A stretch of 7,034 nucleotides of DNA from Prevotellaceae bacterium (lineage in GTDB: Bacteria > Bacteroidota > Bacteroidia > Bacteroidales > UBA932): NCBI GenBank assembly GCA_031275145.1, contig JAISPE010000253.1, positions 1 to 7,034 on the forward strand, in the 5' to 3' direction. The position numbers and the translations under genes were made by a program. Positions 6,005 to 7,034 of this stretch are shown piece after piece. The notes below the pieces were generated by a model. The model saw only the letters and a program-made list of their open reading frames with translations, made no database searches and had not been told where the DNA came from. The number at the start of each line of letters is the position of its first letter. Position 1 is the stretch's first letter.

Positions 6005-6949
6005 TTATTCCCCTGCAATGACTTTTCTGAAATAATCTATAGTTTTCACCAGACCTTCGTCTAATTTGACTTTAGGCGACCAGTTTAGCTTTTCTTTTGC
6101 CAGACTGATATTCGGCTGACGCTGTCTGGGATCGTCGGACGGAAGCGGCAGATATACTATCCTGGATTTGGATTTTGTCAGCGAGATCACTTTTTCTGCA
6201 AGTTCCAGCATCGAAAATTCGTCAGGATTTCCAAGATTTACGGGGCCAGTAAACGAATCGTCGGTATTCATTGTCCGGATCATCCCTTCTATCAGGTCAT
6301 CAACGTACTGGAAACTGCGCGTCTGGGATCCGTTTCCGTAAACAGTAATATCGTCACCCTTAAGCGCCTGAACGATAAAATTGGACACAACCCGTCCGTC
6401 GTCAGGATTCATGTTGGGGCCGTATGTGTTAAAAATGCGTATGATTTTTATTCTGACATTGTTTTGCCTGTGATAGTCCATAAATAATGTTTCGGCGCAA
6501 CGTTTTCCTTCGTCATAACACGAGCGTATCCCGACAGGATTGACATGTCCCCAGTAATGTTCTTCCTGAGGATGTACATGCGGATCGCCGTATACCTCGC
6601 TGGTAGAAGCCTGTAATATTTTAGCATTTACCCGTTTGGCCAGTCCGAGCATATTAATGGCTCCCATTACCGAGGTTTTGATTGTCTTTATCGGATTATA
6701 CTGATAATGGACAGGAGAAGCCGGACATGCCAAATTGTAAATCTCATCAATTTCAATGTTGTAAGGATTTATTATGTCATGCCTTATGATTTCAAATTTA
6801 GGATTGCGAAGTAAATCCGCCACATTGGACTTTGAGCCGGTGAAATAATTGTCGAGACAAATAACCTCATGCTTTTCAGCCAATAACCGCGCACATAAAT
6901 GAGAGCCTATAAAACCCGCCCCGCCCGTTACTAATATCCTTTTACTCAT
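6005..6949 (-). CDS. uxs: UDP-glucuronate decarboxylase (UDP-xylose synthase)
   Basis: This extended short-chain dehydrogenase/reductase should convert UDP-glucuronate to UDP-xylose with bound NAD, supplying xylose for surface or secreted glycans. The 314-residue protein opens with the NAD-binding MSKRILVTGGAGFIGSHL. Features typical of UXS are LACPASPVHYQYNPIKTI (73-90), STSEVYGDP (115-123, catalytic Ser/Glu), Y145 and K149 of the YxxxK pair in SCYDEGKR, GRVVSNFI (185-192), SQTRSFQYVDDLIEG (208-222) and DDPRQRQPNI (272-281). These separate it from plain 4-epimerases and dTDP-glucose dehydratases. I chose the ATG at 6949 because the protein then starts as family members do; a TTG at 6964 would add MNIDY but lies almost on the predicted transcription start. 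It is probably the first gene of the uxs-obgE-tmk unit. No UDP-glucose dehydrogenase, the source of its substrate, is visible in the window. Confidence 0.9.
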   Translation of the reverse strand: MSKRILVTGGAGFIGSHLCARLLAEKHEVICLDNYFTGSKSNVADLLRNPKFEIIRHDIINPYNIEIDEIYNLACPASPVHYQYNPIKTIKTSVMGAINMLGLAKRVNAKILQASTSEVYGDPHVHPQEEHYWGHVNPVGIRSCYDEGKRCAETLFMDYHRQNNVRIKIIRIFNTYGPNMNPDDGRVVSNFIVQALKGDDITVYGNGSQTRSFQYVDDLIEGMIRTMNTDDSFTGPVNLGNPDEFSMLELAEKVISLTKSKSRIVYLPLPSDDPRQRQPNISLAKEKLNWSPKVKLDEGLVKTIDYFRKVIAGE

Positions 6950-6972
6950 ATAATCTATATTCAATTAAAATG

Positions 6973-7004
6973 CAAAAGTATAAATAATAATTTATATGTG
7001 ACAA
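6973..7004 (-). promoter_or_regulatory. Candidate promoter for uxs-obgE-tmk
   Basis: On the minus strand TTG (7004-7002) is followed after 21 bases by TACTTTTG (6980-6973), a match to the Bacteroidetes -7 TAnnTTTG. Transcription would start near 6968, about 20 bases before the ATG at 6949. The -33 element is only a three-base match, so the assignment rests mainly on the -7 box and position. Confidence 0.5.
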
Positions 7005-7034
7005 TTTTGAATTGAAAATCGACGCAGTCAAATC

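Noticed and set aside
6950..6964. TTG start adding MNIDY to the UDP-xylose synthase
   Set aside because: The ATG at 6949 gives the usual N-terminus, and the predicted transcription start leaves almost no leader for the TTG.

Overview
The window reads as chromosomal DNA from a Bacteroidetes bacterium, most likely of the order Bacteroidales and perhaps uncultivated. The ObgE, dTMP kinase and ECF sigma factor proteins have the sequence character of Bacteroides-type homologues. Candidate promoters fit the Bacteroidetes -33/-7 pattern (TTTG, then TAnnTTTG). The sigma factor gene is followed directly by a membrane-anchored outer-membrane beta-barrel protein, an arrangement typical of this phylum. 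Lineage below phylum is inference.

Layout from left to right. Positions 1-227 hold no gene but carry a compact cluster of inverted repeats at 62-169. Positions 228-1883 (minus strand) encode an AMP-forming long-chain acyl-CoA synthetase. A 603-bp divergent intergenic region (1884-2486) follows. It holds a candidate promoter for each flanking gene, an inverted repeat overlapping the sigma-gene promoter, and, on the minus strand at 2069-2102, a sequence that aligns without gaps to group II intron domain V. Positions 2487-3014 (plus) encode an ECF sigma factor, followed three bases later (3018-4292) by a protein with an anti-sigma-like N-terminus, one inner-membrane helix, a low-complexity linker and a C-terminal beta-barrel. 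Its 3' end overlaps by 11 bp the convergent minus-strand block uxs (6005-6949), obgE (4971-5969) and tmk (4282-4968), which is probably transcribed as one unit from a promoter near 6973-7004.

How the genes work together. The sigma factor and barrel protein look like an envelope-sensing regulatory pair. The right-hand block joins UDP-xylose synthesis (glycan precursor) with a ribosome-associated GTPase and the enzyme that makes dTDP. The acyl-CoA synthetase stands alone. All six protein genes belong to known families. The least expected observations are the group II intron domain V-like remnant, which lies in the predicted 5' leader of the acyl-CoA synthetase, and the barrel protein whose predicted topology would span both membranes. 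I did not find a clearly new multi-gene system.
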